Shown here in pieces: positions 1-7,396 of a stretch of DNA of 39,002 nucleotides. This DNA is from an uncultured Pelagibacteraceae bacterium (GTDB taxonomy: Bacteria; Pseudomonadota; Alphaproteobacteria; Pelagibacterales; Pelagibacteraceae): contig CACOLY010000010.1 in assembly GCA_902628195.1 (NCBI GenBank), positions 1-39,002 of the forward strand, in the 5' to 3' direction. The notes below the pieces were generated by a model that did not search any database, was not told where the DNA came from, and saw nothing but the letters and a program-made list of their open reading frames with translations. Numbering within the stretch: position 1 is the first letter of the stretch; every line of letters starts with the position of its first letter. The translations under genes were made by a program, and so were the position numbers.

Positions 1-278
1 TTTTGAGGATTGTTACTATTAGCAGGCATAGGCATCAACTCATTTTCACCTAAAATTCTTGCTACTCTTGTTGTTGGTTGTGCACCTTGACCTAACCAAT
101 ATTTAATTCTCTCTGCCTCCAAACCTATTCTTTCTTTTTTTTCTTTTGGCAATAATGGATTAAAGTATCCTACTTTCTCAATAAATCTTCCATCTCTTGC
201 AAATCGACTATCAGCTACCACAACTTTGTAAACTGGTCTCTTCTTTGTTCCTCCTCTAGATAATCTTAATTTTAACAT
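1..278 (-). CDS. rpsP: 30S ribosomal protein S16, 3' end outside window
   Basis: Small-subunit ribosomal protein S16, which binds 16S rRNA and helps assemble the 30S body. The minus strand from ATG at 278 reads [20 protein letters not shown], the typical S16 N-terminus, followed by the conserved [14 protein letters not shown] region and [14 protein letters not shown]. About 92 residues are visible and the frame is still open at position 1, so the C-terminus lies outside the window. A strong Shine-Dalgarno, AAGGAG at 284-289, sits 5 nt before the ATG. The ffh stop is only 15 nt upstream, so ffh and rpsP are probably one transcript. The usual rimM-trmD-rplS continuation would lie beyond position 1 (inference). 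Confidence 0.96.
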   Translation of the reverse strand, partial: MLKLRLSRGGTKKRPVYKVVVADSRFARDGRFIEKVGYFNPLLPKEKKERIGLEAERIKYWLGQGAQPTTRVARILGENELMPMPANSNNPQ

Positions 279-293
279 TTATTCTCCTTTTTT

Positions 294-1652
294 TTATTTT
301 AATTGATTAAATAATTCTGGAGGTATTCCTTTATCAGACATACCTTTCAGATTTCCTTTCGACATCTTTTTCATCATTTCAGACATCATCTTAAATTGTT
401 TTAACAATTTATTGATAGTGGCTGGATCAGTGCCAGAACCATTAGCAATTCTTTTTTTTCTTGAACCATCAATAATTTTTGGGTTCTCTCTTTCTTTTTT
501 TGTCATTGATAAAATTATAGCTTCATTCTTTGTGATAACACTTTCATCTATTCCAGCAGCATCCATTTGTGATTTAACTTTTGAAACACCTGGCATAAAA
601 GACATGATACCTTCGATTCCACCCATTTTTTTCATTTGTCTAAGTTGTGTCAAGTAATCCTGCATTGAGAATTGTCCTTTTTTTAAATTTTCTTCTGTTT
701 TTTTTATATTCTCCTCACCTAAATCTTGAGCTGCTTTCTCAACAAGAGATACGATATCTCCCATCCCAAGAATTCTATTTGCAATCCTATCTGGATGGAA
801 AACTTCAAGATTTTCAATTTTTTCTCCAATACCTAAAAATTTTATCGGAACCTCCGAAATGAATTTCATACTAACAGCTGCACCTCCCCTTGCATCACCG
901 TCTGCTCTTGTTAAAATTATTCCTGAGAGATCAACAGTATTTTTAAACTCTTTTGCAACTGATGCTGCAACTTGTCCTGTTAAAGAGTCAGCAACTAGAA
1001 AAGTTTCTGCAGGCTTAATTGTATTTTCGATTTGCTTAATCTCACTCATCATTTGTAAATCTATTTGTGTTCTTCCAGCTGTATCAAATAAAATAACATC
1101 AGCACCATTTAAGTTAGCGGCACTAATTGCTCTTTGACAAATATCAGTTGGTTGTTGTCCCTCAATTATTGGGAGGGTTAAAATATTATTTTGTTCACCT
1201 AAAGATTTTAATTGCTCTTGTGCAGCCGGCCTATAAATATCTAAGCTAACCATCATTACTTTCTTTTTTTTTGTATTTTCTAGATATCTTGCAAGTTTAG
1301 CGGTGGTGGTAGTTTTACCAGAACCTTGTAGTCCAACCAACATCATAGGCACCGGCGGTACTGCATTAAGATTCACATCATTATTTTTTTCACCTAATAA
1401 ATTAACTAATTCATCATAAACAATTTTAACTACCATATCTCCAGGAGATGTTGATCTGATTATTTCTTGACCTAGAGCTTTTGGTTTAACTTTTTCAATA
1501 AAATCTTTTGCAACCTCAAGAGATACATCTGCCTCTAATAAAGCCTGTCTTATAACTCTTAACCCATCATCAACTTGATTTTCATCAAGTGACGGTGCTT
1601 TTTTTAAGGAGGAAAAAACTTCCTCGAATTTATTTGTCAAATTTTCAAACAT
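294..1652 (-). CDS. ffh: Signal recognition particle protein Ffh (SRP54)
   Basis: GTPase subunit of the signal recognition particle. It binds SRP RNA and signal peptides of nascent inner-membrane proteins and docks on FtsY. From ATG at 1652 the protein is 452 aa, a normal Ffh length. A longer frame starting at 1679 would add nine residues ahead of the conserved MFENLTNKFEEVF start and is not preferred. The N domain is residues 1-95. In the G domain, the P-loop GLQGSGKT is at 107-114, DTAGR at 190-194 and TRADGDARGG at about 248-257. The Met-rich M domain is about 325-452, with the RNA-binding GSRKKRIANGSG at 396-407. The leader upstream is strongly structured (1673-1757). It is divergent from dapF-ftsY. 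Confidence 0.97.
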   Translation of the reverse strand: MFENLTNKFEEVFSSLKKAPSLDENQVDDGLRVIRQALLEADVSLEVAKDFIEKVKPKALGQEIIRSTSPGDMVVKIVYDELVNLLGEKNNDVNLNAVPPVPMMLVGLQGSGKTTTTAKLARYLENTKKKKVMMVSLDIYRPAAQEQLKSLGEQNNILTLPIIEGQQPTDICQRAISAANLNGADVILFDTAGRTQIDLQMMSEIKQIENTIKPAETFLVADSLTGQVAASVAKEFKNTVDLSGIILTRADGDARGGAAVSMKFISEVPIKFLGIGEKIENLEVFHPDRIANRILGMGDIVSLVEKAAQDLGEENIKKTEENLKKGQFSMQDYLTQLRQMKKMGGIEGIMSFMPGVSKVKSQMDAAGIDESVITKNEAIILSMTKKERENPKIIDGSRKKRIANGSGTDPATINKLLKQFKMMSEMMKKMSKGNLKGMSDKGIPPELFNQLK

Positions 1653-1672
1653 ATTTATTACACGCATTAGTA

Positions 1673-1757
1673 ATCGCACTAGTGGGCGAACCCTCGCTGA
1701 CTAGTGTCGATCTCTTTGTTTCCAAAGACACCGCAAATTTAATGTTTTTGCGGAAAC
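1673..1757. ncRNA. Candidate structured RNA / 5' leader between ffh and dapF
   Basis: Three successive hairpins in 85 bases. H1: 1673-1711, arms ATCG-CACTAGT against ACTAGTG-CGAT with one bulge (1707), then an inner GCGA/TCGC stem around loop ACCC. H2: 1713-1728, TCTTTG/CAAAGA with a TTTC loop. H3: 1731-1753, CCGCAAA/TTTGCGG. G+C is 43 of 91 bases over 1673-1763, far above the surrounding sequence, a common sign of structured RNA in AT-rich genomes. Alternative pairings (GTGTC 1704-1708 with GACAC 1727-1731; GTTTCC 1718-1723 with GGAAAC 1752-1757) would compete with H1-H3. The strand is uncertain: as a minus-strand RNA it would be the ffh leader; the single G-T pair in H1 slightly favours plus. 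No SRP RNA, RNase P or tRNA consensus is visible. Confidence 0.6.
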
Positions 1758-1773
1758 TGGCACAAAATATAAT
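1745..1773 (+). promoter_or_regulatory. Possible dapF-ftsY promoter with perfect -10
   Basis: TATAAT at 1768-1773 is a perfect -10 hexamer, about 40 nt upstream of the dapF ATG at 1814. The -35 region 17 nt upstream (TTTTTG, 1745-1750) is poor and overlaps the 3' arm of hairpin H3. It overlaps the proposed minus-strand ffh promoter, so the two may be mutually exclusive. Confidence 0.35.
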
Positions 1774-1791
1774 AGAGGTTCAAAAAGTCAA
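1764..1791 (-). promoter_or_regulatory. Possible ffh promoter
   Basis: On the minus strand, TTGACT (1791-1786) and TATTTT (1769-1764) are separated by 16 nt. Transcription would start near 1757 and give a leader of about 105 nt containing all three hairpins before the ffh ATG at 1652. The match is moderate and AT-rich sequence yields chance hits. Confidence 0.3.
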
Positions 1792-1813
1792 TAAATAAGT
1801 TAAATAACTATAT

Positions 1814-2638
1814 ATGGACATTAATGCATTTAAAATGGATGGATTAGGTAATGATTTTGTTATTATTGATAATAGACAGAAAATTACCAATTTAACTAAA
1901 GAGCAAATAATTAAAATTTGTGATAGAAATTTTATAGGTTGTGATCAATTAATATTAATTGAAAAACATAAAACTTCTGACGCTTACTTAAAATTTTATA
2001 ATTCTGATGGTGGAGAGTCAGGAGCATGTGGTAATGGGACTAGATGTGTTGCAGACCTCATCTCAAAAGAACTAGATACCAAAGTTGTAAACTTAAAAAC
2101 TTTGTCTGGGAATTTAAAATCTGAAATACTGGGAAATAACATTGTTACAACGGAAATTGGCAAAGCAAAAACTGAGTGGAATGAAATACCTTTATCAGAA
2201 AAATTAAATACAAAAAATTTAAATATTAAAATTAATGATAAAGATAATAAGGAATATTTTGGTGGTATAGCAGTCAATGTTGGCAATCCACATGTGATTT
2301 TTTTTGTTAATGATATAGGTAATTTTGATATTGAAAAAATTGGTCCCTTTATTGAAAATCATAAAATTTTTCCAGAAAAAAGTAATGTTACAATCGCCCA
2401 AATTATTAATAAGAACCTAATTAAAGTAAAGGTATGGGAGAGAGGAGCTGGTTTAACTAAAGCATGTGGTACTGCTGCATGTGCAACAGTTTTTGCTAGC
2501 AAATCAAATAATCTAACTGATAATAAAACTGATGTAGAATTCGAAAATGGGAAATTAACAATTTCAATTGATGAAAAAGATTCTATTCATATGAAGGGTC
2601 CTGTTTCAGATATAAAAGAAATTAAGATAAAGTTATAA
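1814..2638 (+). CDS. dapF: Diaminopimelate epimerase
   Basis: PLP-independent epimerase converting LL- to meso-diaminopimelate for lysine and peptidoglycan synthesis. At 274 aa it has the normal family length. Both catalytic cysteines are in their conserved settings: C72 in GACGNGTRC and C218 in KACGTAACA. The substrate-binding segments GNPH (about 157-160) and WERGAG (about 208-213) are also present. The ATG at 1814 gives the canonical start with FxKMDGLGNDFVIID. The stop codon shares its last base with the ftsY ATG (TAATG at 2636-2640), indicating translational coupling. Confidence 0.97.
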   Translation: MDINAFKMDGLGNDFVIIDNRQKITNLTKEQIIKICDRNFIGCDQLILIEKHKTSDAYLKFYNSDGGESGACGNGTRCVADLISKELDTKVVNLKTLSGNLKSEILGNNIVTTEIGKAKTEWNEIPLSEKLNTKNLNIKINDKDNKEYFGGIAVNVGNPHVIFFVNDIGNFDIEKIGPFIENHKIFPEKSNVTIAQIINKNLIKVKVWERGAGLTKACGTAACATVFASKSNNLTDNKTDVEFENGKLTISIDEKDSIHMKGPVSDIKEIKIKL

Positions 2639-3555
2639 TGGGAATTTTTGATAAATTTAAAATTGGTTTTAAAAAAAGTGCCTCAGCACTTTCTTCAGGA
2701 ATAAAAGAAATAATTATAAAAAAAGAAATAGATGATAAAAACTTAGATAAAATAGAAGAATTTTTAATCCAGTCAGATGTAGGTATAGAAGCAGCATCTG
2801 AAATAAAAGAAATTATTTCAACTAAAAAAATTGATCCAAAAAAAGATTTAACAACCGAAATAAATCTTATTTTAAAAGAATATATTATTTCTTTAATGAA
2901 GCCTTTAGAAAATAATTATTTTTTCGAAAAAAAAGATAAGCTTAGCGCGACTTTAATTTCAGGCGTAAACGGTGTTGGTAAAACGACCACTATAGGAAAA
3001 ATTGGTAAAATTTTAAAAACTAATGGAAATAAGGTAATGTTTGCAGCTTCCGATACTTTTCGAGCTGCTGCAATTGAACAATTAGAAAACTGGGCTAAAA
3101 AAATTGATATTAAAATAATTAAATCATCACAAGGATCCGATCCAGCATCTGTTGCATATAAAGCTGTTGAGGAGGCTTTAAGAAATAACTTTAATCAAGT
3201 TTTAATTGATACAGCTGGAAGACTCCAAAATAAAAAAAATTTAATGGAAGAATATAAAAAAATTGCAAATGTCACAAAAAAAATAGACCCTGATGCACCA
3301 CACAATGTAATTTTAGTTTTAGATGCAACCTCAGGACAAAATGTAATCAATCAAGTTGAAGAATTTAATAAAATAATTCCTATAACAGGTATGATCATGA
3401 CTAAATTAGATGGAACAGCAAAAGGTGGTATTCTTCTAGCTCTAGCAAAGAAATACAAGATCCCTCTTATCGCGTTAGGTTTGGGTGAAAAAGAAGATGA
3501 TCTACAGATATTTGACGCAGAAAAATTTGCTGAAGCTTTTACACAAATTAATTAA
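2638..3555 (+). CDS. ftsY: SRP receptor GTPase FtsY
   Basis: Membrane-associated SRP receptor that pairs with Ffh to hand ribosomes to the Sec translocon. The protein has 305 aa and is essentially N plus G domains, without the long acidic A domain of E. coli FtsY; a short basic amphipathic N-terminus (FDKFKIGFKK) may contact lipid instead. P-loop GVNGVGKT at 109-116, SDTFRAAA at 138-145, DTAGR at 191-195, TKLDG at 255-259. It overlaps dapF by 1 nt. Its 3' end overlaps the convergent gene at 3548 by 8 bp, leaving no room for a conventional terminator. Confidence 0.96.
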   Translation: MGIFDKFKIGFKKSASALSSGIKEIIIKKEIDDKNLDKIEEFLIQSDVGIEAASEIKEIISTKKIDPKKDLTTEINLILKEYIISLMKPLENNYFFEKKDKLSATLISGVNGVGKTTTIGKIGKILKTNGNKVMFAASDTFRAAAIEQLENWAKKIDIKIIKSSQGSDPASVAYKAVEEALRNNFNQVLIDTAGRLQNKKNLMEEYKKIANVTKKIDPDAPHNVILVLDATSGQNVINQVEEFNKIIPITGMIMTKLDGTAKGGILLALAKKYKIPLIALGLGEKEDDLQIFDAEKFAEAFTQIN

Positions 3556-4111
3556 TTAAATTACTAGAAATCAAAGGTTTATAAATATTACACTTGTAAT
3601 TATCTTTAAATTTATAATATCCACAATCTTTAGAGAATGATGAGATAATAAAATCAAATTTACCAGTTGTTGGGTAAAGCTCCAGTTTTTTATTTTTTAT
3701 ATCATATTTGAAATTCGCATTTAAACTTTTAACCGCACTTATCATTACTAATGTTTTATTATCTTTTAACAAATAATAAGCAAAATCATCAGGAAATACT
3801 GGAAAGTCATATTCCTGTAAAAAATATTTAGCTTGAGAAGGGAACCAATCATAAGAAATCAGAGGGGAAGATGATTCTGTTGAATGATTATATATGTAAA
3901 GATCTTTTGGGTAGTCATTTATATAATTGCTTTCTTCACCTCTTGCTAAAATAGATTTTTCTCTGCCCTTAAAATATAAAGTAAATTCTTTATTATGTGA
4001 ATCCATATGATCAATATGAAAAAGATCATCAGGTTGAAAAAACTTGTCTTGAGAATAGACAAAATTTGTCAAAAAAAAGTACGAAATAAAAAATAAAAAA
4101 ATATTTTTCAT
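3548..4111 (-). CDS. Secreted hypothetical protein
   Basis: A 187-aa protein I do not recognise. Residues 1-20 form a clear signal peptide (Lys, hydrophobic stretch FLFFISYFFL, small residues before SQD), so it is probably periplasmic. The rest is polar and aromatic-rich, with two cysteines near the C-terminus (KDCGYYKFKDNYKCN) that could form a disulfide, and looks mostly beta-structured. No catalytic motif is visible. It is last in the minus-strand run behind the alpha/beta hydrolase at 4161 (49-nt gap) and its end overlaps the ftsY end by 8 bp. Confidence 0.75.
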   Translation of the reverse strand: MKNIFLFFISYFFLTNFVYSQDKFFQPDDLFHIDHMDSHNKEFTLYFKGREKSILARGEESNYINDYPKDLYIYNHSTESSSPLISYDWFPSQAKYFLQEYDFPVFPDDFAYYLLKDNKTLVMISAVKSLNANFKYDIKNKKLELYPTTGKFDFIISSFSKDCGYYKFKDNYKCNIYKPLISSNLIN

Positions 4112-4160
4112 TCTGTTAACCTAAAAAAAAAATTGGAATTATCTTTGTTTAGATTGTGGC

Positions 4161-4979
4161 TTAATTTAAACTTTTAAAAAAAGAATTTAGGGCTTTTAAA
4201 AGATTTTCATCATATTCCATCATATGATTGTCATGTTTTGTAAAATAAGAATATTTTGGTTCATTTGCAATTTCATACATTTTTTTTCCCATGAAAAAAG
4301 GTACTATTTGATCGGCTTCACCATGCATTATTAAAACTGGAGAATTAATATTTTTAATTTTACTTTTATTATCAAACTTATCTTTTAGTAATAAACCAAC
4401 TGGAATATATGGATAAAAATTTTTGGCAGCATCAATCATTGATGTAAAAGGAGTTTCTAATATGATGCCAGCAAAATTTTTATTTTGAGCCAAATGAGTT
4501 GCAACTCCCGTTCCCAGCGACTCACCATAAATAATAATATTTTCCTCATCTATACCTTTATTAAGCAACCATTTAATTGCACTTCTACCGTCTTCATAAA
4601 GACCTTTTTCAGATGGATTACCTTTGTTGCCACTAAAACCTCTCCATGCGATTATCAAAAAATTTATGTCCATTTGACGGAAATGATTTAACTTATGAAT
4701 CCTATTTTCAAGAGAACCAGCATTACCATGGAAAAACAAAAGGGTCTTGTTTTTTTTTAAATCTTTTTCATGATACCAACCTAGTAACTCGATATTATCA
4801 TCTGTATTAATTTTTACCTTTTCAATATAAACAGATAATTTGTCATCAAAATAATTATTTTCATTGGGATGGTACATAAGATTTCTTTGATAAAAATAAA
4901 GGAAAATTAAAATTACAAAATAAATTAGAATAATAATTTGAAAAAATAACAGCAAATTGTTCCTAAATTTTTTTAACAT
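4161..4979 (-). CDS. Membrane-anchored alpha/beta hydrolase (ABHD13/BEM46-like)
   Basis: Serine hydrolase of the alpha/beta fold, probably facing the periplasm. At 272 aa it has an N-terminal membrane anchor at about 9-29. The oxyanion-loop motif FFHGNAG is at 82-88, the nucleophile elbow GESLG at 152-156 (S154), the acidic residue D223 in HGEADQIVP, and the catalytic His at H249 or H252 in KHDNHM. This matches the BEM46/ABHD13/YqkD group, whose substrates are mostly unknown (acyl esters or thioesters are possible). The first 17 bp overlap the end of the EamA gene at 4963, so the two are probably co-translated. Confidence 0.88.
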   Translation of the reverse strand: MLKKFRNNLLLFFQIIILIYFVILIFLYFYQRNLMYHPNENNYFDDKLSVYIEKVKINTDDNIELLGWYHEKDLKKNKTLLFFHGNAGSLENRIHKLNHFRQMDINFLIIAWRGFSGNKGNPSEKGLYEDGRSAIKWLLNKGIDEENIIIYGESLGTGVATHLAQNKNFAGIILETPFTSMIDAAKNFYPYIPVGLLLKDKFDNKSKIKNINSPVLIMHGEADQIVPFFMGKKMYEIANEPKYSYFTKHDNHMMEYDENLLKALNSFFKSLN

Positions 4980-5868
4980 TAATTTTTTTTGCTAAGTATA
5001 TGCCAAAAAATACTAAAATAGTTCCTACTAAATGATAAATTTCAAATTTTTCATCAAATAAAAAATATCCATAAATTGCTCCATAAACTGTAAAAACATA
5101 AAGCGTGAAACCTGTCAAAGATGCACCTAACTTTTTTTGAGCCATGGTATAAAGTGTAAAAGCAATTATCCCTGGTGAGATAGCTGCAAATATTACCCAT
5201 GAATAAAATTCAGGAATAAAAACCGTCTGCTTATAAAAAATTTCTTCCCCAATATAAAAAGGTAATAAGCTTAAGGCACCAAAAAATGATATAAGAGTAA
5301 ATCTTTCAAAAATTTTTAATTTAGAATTCCAATAAAATAAATAAATAGAATATAGTGCCCAACCAATTGCTGCTGCTAACATCCAAAGATCACCAATAGT
5401 AAATTGTAAATTTACTAATAAATCTACATCACCTTTTATTATAATTATAAACACTCCTATTAAACAAGTAATCAACCCAATTATTTTAATTAAATTAATT
5501 TTTTCGTTAAAAAAAAAATATGAAATCAAAATTATAAATACAGGGGAAGATGTATAAATAATTCCCATATTAATTACTGTGGTAGTTTCACCGGCCAAAA
5601 AAGGGAAGGCTCCGCACACACCACATCCCATTGATCCTAAAAAAAACAATTTTTTATATTCTTTTTTGATTATATTAAAATTTTTTTTTAAACTTAAATA
5701 TGTAAAGGGTAGTAGAATTAAAAAAACAACTGTCCACCTCCAAAAAGCAAGTGAGATTGGAGGAACAAACTCTACACCTCCTCTTGCTACTACTAAATTA
5801 CTAGCCATAAAAATTGGCTGGATAAATAATAGTGATAATGGAAAAATATTAATTTTGAAATTTTTCAA
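4963..5868 (-). CDS. EamA-family (DMT) transporter
   Basis: Inner-membrane drug/metabolite transporter of the EamA/RhaT superfamily. The 301 residues form about ten hydrophobic helices in two repeats. The N-terminal half has the usual FxxARGGVEFVPPISLAFWRW signature around residues 25-46, and the second half has an AAISPGIIAFTLY stretch near the eighth helix. It ends with a short basic tail. Substrates of this family range from amino acids to nucleosides and cannot be deduced here. It lies 11 nt after the small ORF at 5880 and overlaps the downstream hydrolase. Confidence 0.9.
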   Translation of the reverse strand: MKNFKINIFPLSLLFIQPIFMASNLVVARGGVEFVPPISLAFWRWTVVFLILLPFTYLSLKKNFNIIKKEYKKLFFLGSMGCGVCGAFPFLAGETTTVINMGIIYTSSPVFIILISYFFFNEKINLIKIIGLITCLIGVFIIIIKGDVDLLVNLQFTIGDLWMLAAAIGWALYSIYLFYWNSKLKIFERFTLISFFGALSLLPFYIGEEIFYKQTVFIPEFYSWVIFAAISPGIIAFTLYTMAQKKLGASLTGFTLYVFTVYGAIYGYFLFDEKFEIYHLVGTILVFFGIYLAKKINVKKI

Positions 5869-5879
5869 TTTTAAAAGAT

Positions 5880-6056
5880 CTAACTTTTATCAAAGAAAGC
5901 CTCATATACCATCATTATGATAGCTGCGCCCATTAATAAATAGACTGGAATAACATCTAAAAAACCAATCATCATGGATCTTGTTAAAGTAGTTGCTAAT
6001 CCAATTAAAAAGAACACAGCGAATGATAAACCAATGATAGTTGTAATTTTATTCAT
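5880..6056 (-). CDS. 58-residue small membrane protein
   Basis: Short frame from ATG 6056 to TAG at 5880-5882. It starts MNKITTIIGLSFAVFFLIG and ends YEAFFDKS. Two hydrophobic helices (about 5-23 and 33-51) flank a short basic turn containing TLTRS. It fills exactly the gap between the amidase stop (6062) and the EamA start (5868), with 5 and 11 nt on either side, as expected for an operon member. I do not recognise the family. The hydrophobic pattern, ATG start and perfect fit argue for a real gene. Confidence 0.72.
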   Translation of the reverse strand: MNKITTIIGLSFAVFFLIGLATTLTRSMMIGFLDVIPVYLLMGAAIIMMVYEAFFDKS

Positions 6057-6061
6057 TTAAT

Positions 6062-7390
6062 TTATTCCTCACATTCTTTTTCTAACCATCTGGCAACACC
6101 TAAAAATCTATGGTCATCATATTTATTACCAATTAATTGAACTCCTAATGGTAAATTATTTTCACCTTCAAGTAAAGGGAGCGAAATACACGGTGTTCCT
6201 AGATAAGACCAAACTTTATTAAACTCTGCTGTACCCGTGCTTTTCAAACCTTTTGGTGCTACCCCTGGACTAGAAGGAGATAAGACTCCATGATAATCTT
6301 CAAATACTTCTTCGTAAGATTCGTAGCTTCTTTTCATAAAATCTATTGCTTCAGCATATTCTTTTGCTGAATGATTATTTCCTTTTGTAATTGCATCTTG
6401 CATATATTTAGAAAGTTTTTTTTTGAATTTTTTAAAATACACTGAAAAATTATTTGCTAAATCTGTTTCATGAATTATTTGATGATATTTATGAATGTCT
6501 TTAAAATATGAGGGAGTATCAAAAATCTCAATATTTTTTTTAAATGACTTAATAAAATATTCAAATGACTCTCTAGATTTTTTATCAATTATTTTCCAAT
6601 AATCAGTTTTATAGAAAATAAATTTAGGTTCAAACAAAGGTCCCTTTTTTGTTTCTGTTAACATATTTTCAGTTGAATAATGAATTGTTGCAGGATCAAA
6701 TTTATCTTTTTTAATTAATACTTTTGCCAACATGGCTACATCTTCTACTTTTCTACCAAATACGCCCATGTGATCTAAGCTGTATGAAGTTCTCAAAACA
6801 CCATTTCTTGAGATTAGTCCATAAGTAGGTTTATATCCCACTACTCCACAATAAGATGCTGGTCTTATTATTGACCCTCCGGTCTGAGAGCCGATTGAGG
6901 CTGGTGCCATAAAAGAAGCAACAGACGCTGCAGATCCACTTGAAGATCCTCCAGGTGTTCTAGTTTTATCATGAGGGTTTGTTGTAGATGGTGGTCCTAG
7001 ATAAGCAAGTTCCGAAGTAGCTGTTTTACCCATAACAATTGCTCCAGAGGAATGGAGTAAATCAACTATCTCTGCGTTTTGAGAATATGATTTTCCTTTT
7101 CTTATAACCGTTCCACATTCTGTTGGCATATCAACAGTCCCAATTATATCTTTAACTGCTATAGGTACTCCATGAAGTGGTCCAACAGGTTTTCCTGACT
7201 TTCTATAGTCATCCGCCTCAGTTGCTTTTTCTAATAAAACTTTTTTATCAAAATGTGCCCAAGCTTTAATATCTTTTTCAAATTTATCTATTCTTTCAAT
7301 ATATTTTTCACAAACTTCAACAGAAGAAAGCTGGGCATCTTTTATTTTCGATGCTAGTTCCTCAAGACTTAAAGAAAATATATCTGTCAT
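6062..7390 (-). CDS. Amidase signature-family hydrolase
   Basis: Amide hydrolase with the Ser-cisSer-Lys triad. The protein has 442 aa: K80 in PIAVKD, the cis-Ser in the GGSSSGSA motif at 148-154, and the nucleophile S173 in QTGGSIIRP. The C-terminal GVQLIG segment is also typical. The family includes GatA, mandelamide hydrolase, allophanate hydrolase and many generic amidases. The absence of gatB/gatC neighbours and the linkage to a TRAP transporter favour a catabolic amidase releasing a carboxylic acid. Its start lies 6 nt after the dctM stop, so it is very probably co-transcribed with the transporter. The substrate is not determinable. Confidence 0.9.
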   Translation of the reverse strand: MTDIFSLSLEELASKIKDAQLSSVEVCEKYIERIDKFEKDIKAWAHFDKKVLLEKATEADDYRKSGKPVGPLHGVPIAVKDIIGTVDMPTECGTVIRKGKSYSQNAEIVDLLHSSGAIVMGKTATSELAYLGPPSTTNPHDKTRTPGGSSSGSAASVASFMAPASIGSQTGGSIIRPASYCGVVGYKPTYGLISRNGVLRTSYSLDHMGVFGRKVEDVAMLAKVLIKKDKFDPATIHYSTENMLTETKKGPLFEPKFIFYKTDYWKIIDKKSRESFEYFIKSFKKNIEIFDTPSYFKDIHKYHQIIHETDLANNFSVYFKKFKKKLSKYMQDAITKGNNHSAKEYAEAIDFMKRSYESYEEVFEDYHGVLSPSSPGVAPKGLKSTGTAEFNKVWSYLGTPCISLPLLEGENNLPLGVQLIGNKYDDHRFLGVARWLEKECEE

Positions 7391-7396
7391 TCAAAA

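Noticed and set aside
412..1137. Plus-strand frames inside ffh (412-657, 647-862, 859-1137)
   Set aside because: They are antisense shadows of a highly conserved gene with no independent family signal.
1758..1763. TGGCAC as a sigma-54 -24 element
   Set aside because: No TTGC-type -12 element follows at the required distance.
1589..1798. Plus-strand 69-codon frame crossing the ffh start and the three-hairpin region
   Set aside because: Codon choice is GC-rich and unlike neighbouring genes, it overlaps the conserved ffh start, and the hairpins explain its composition better. No known protein family is recognisable.
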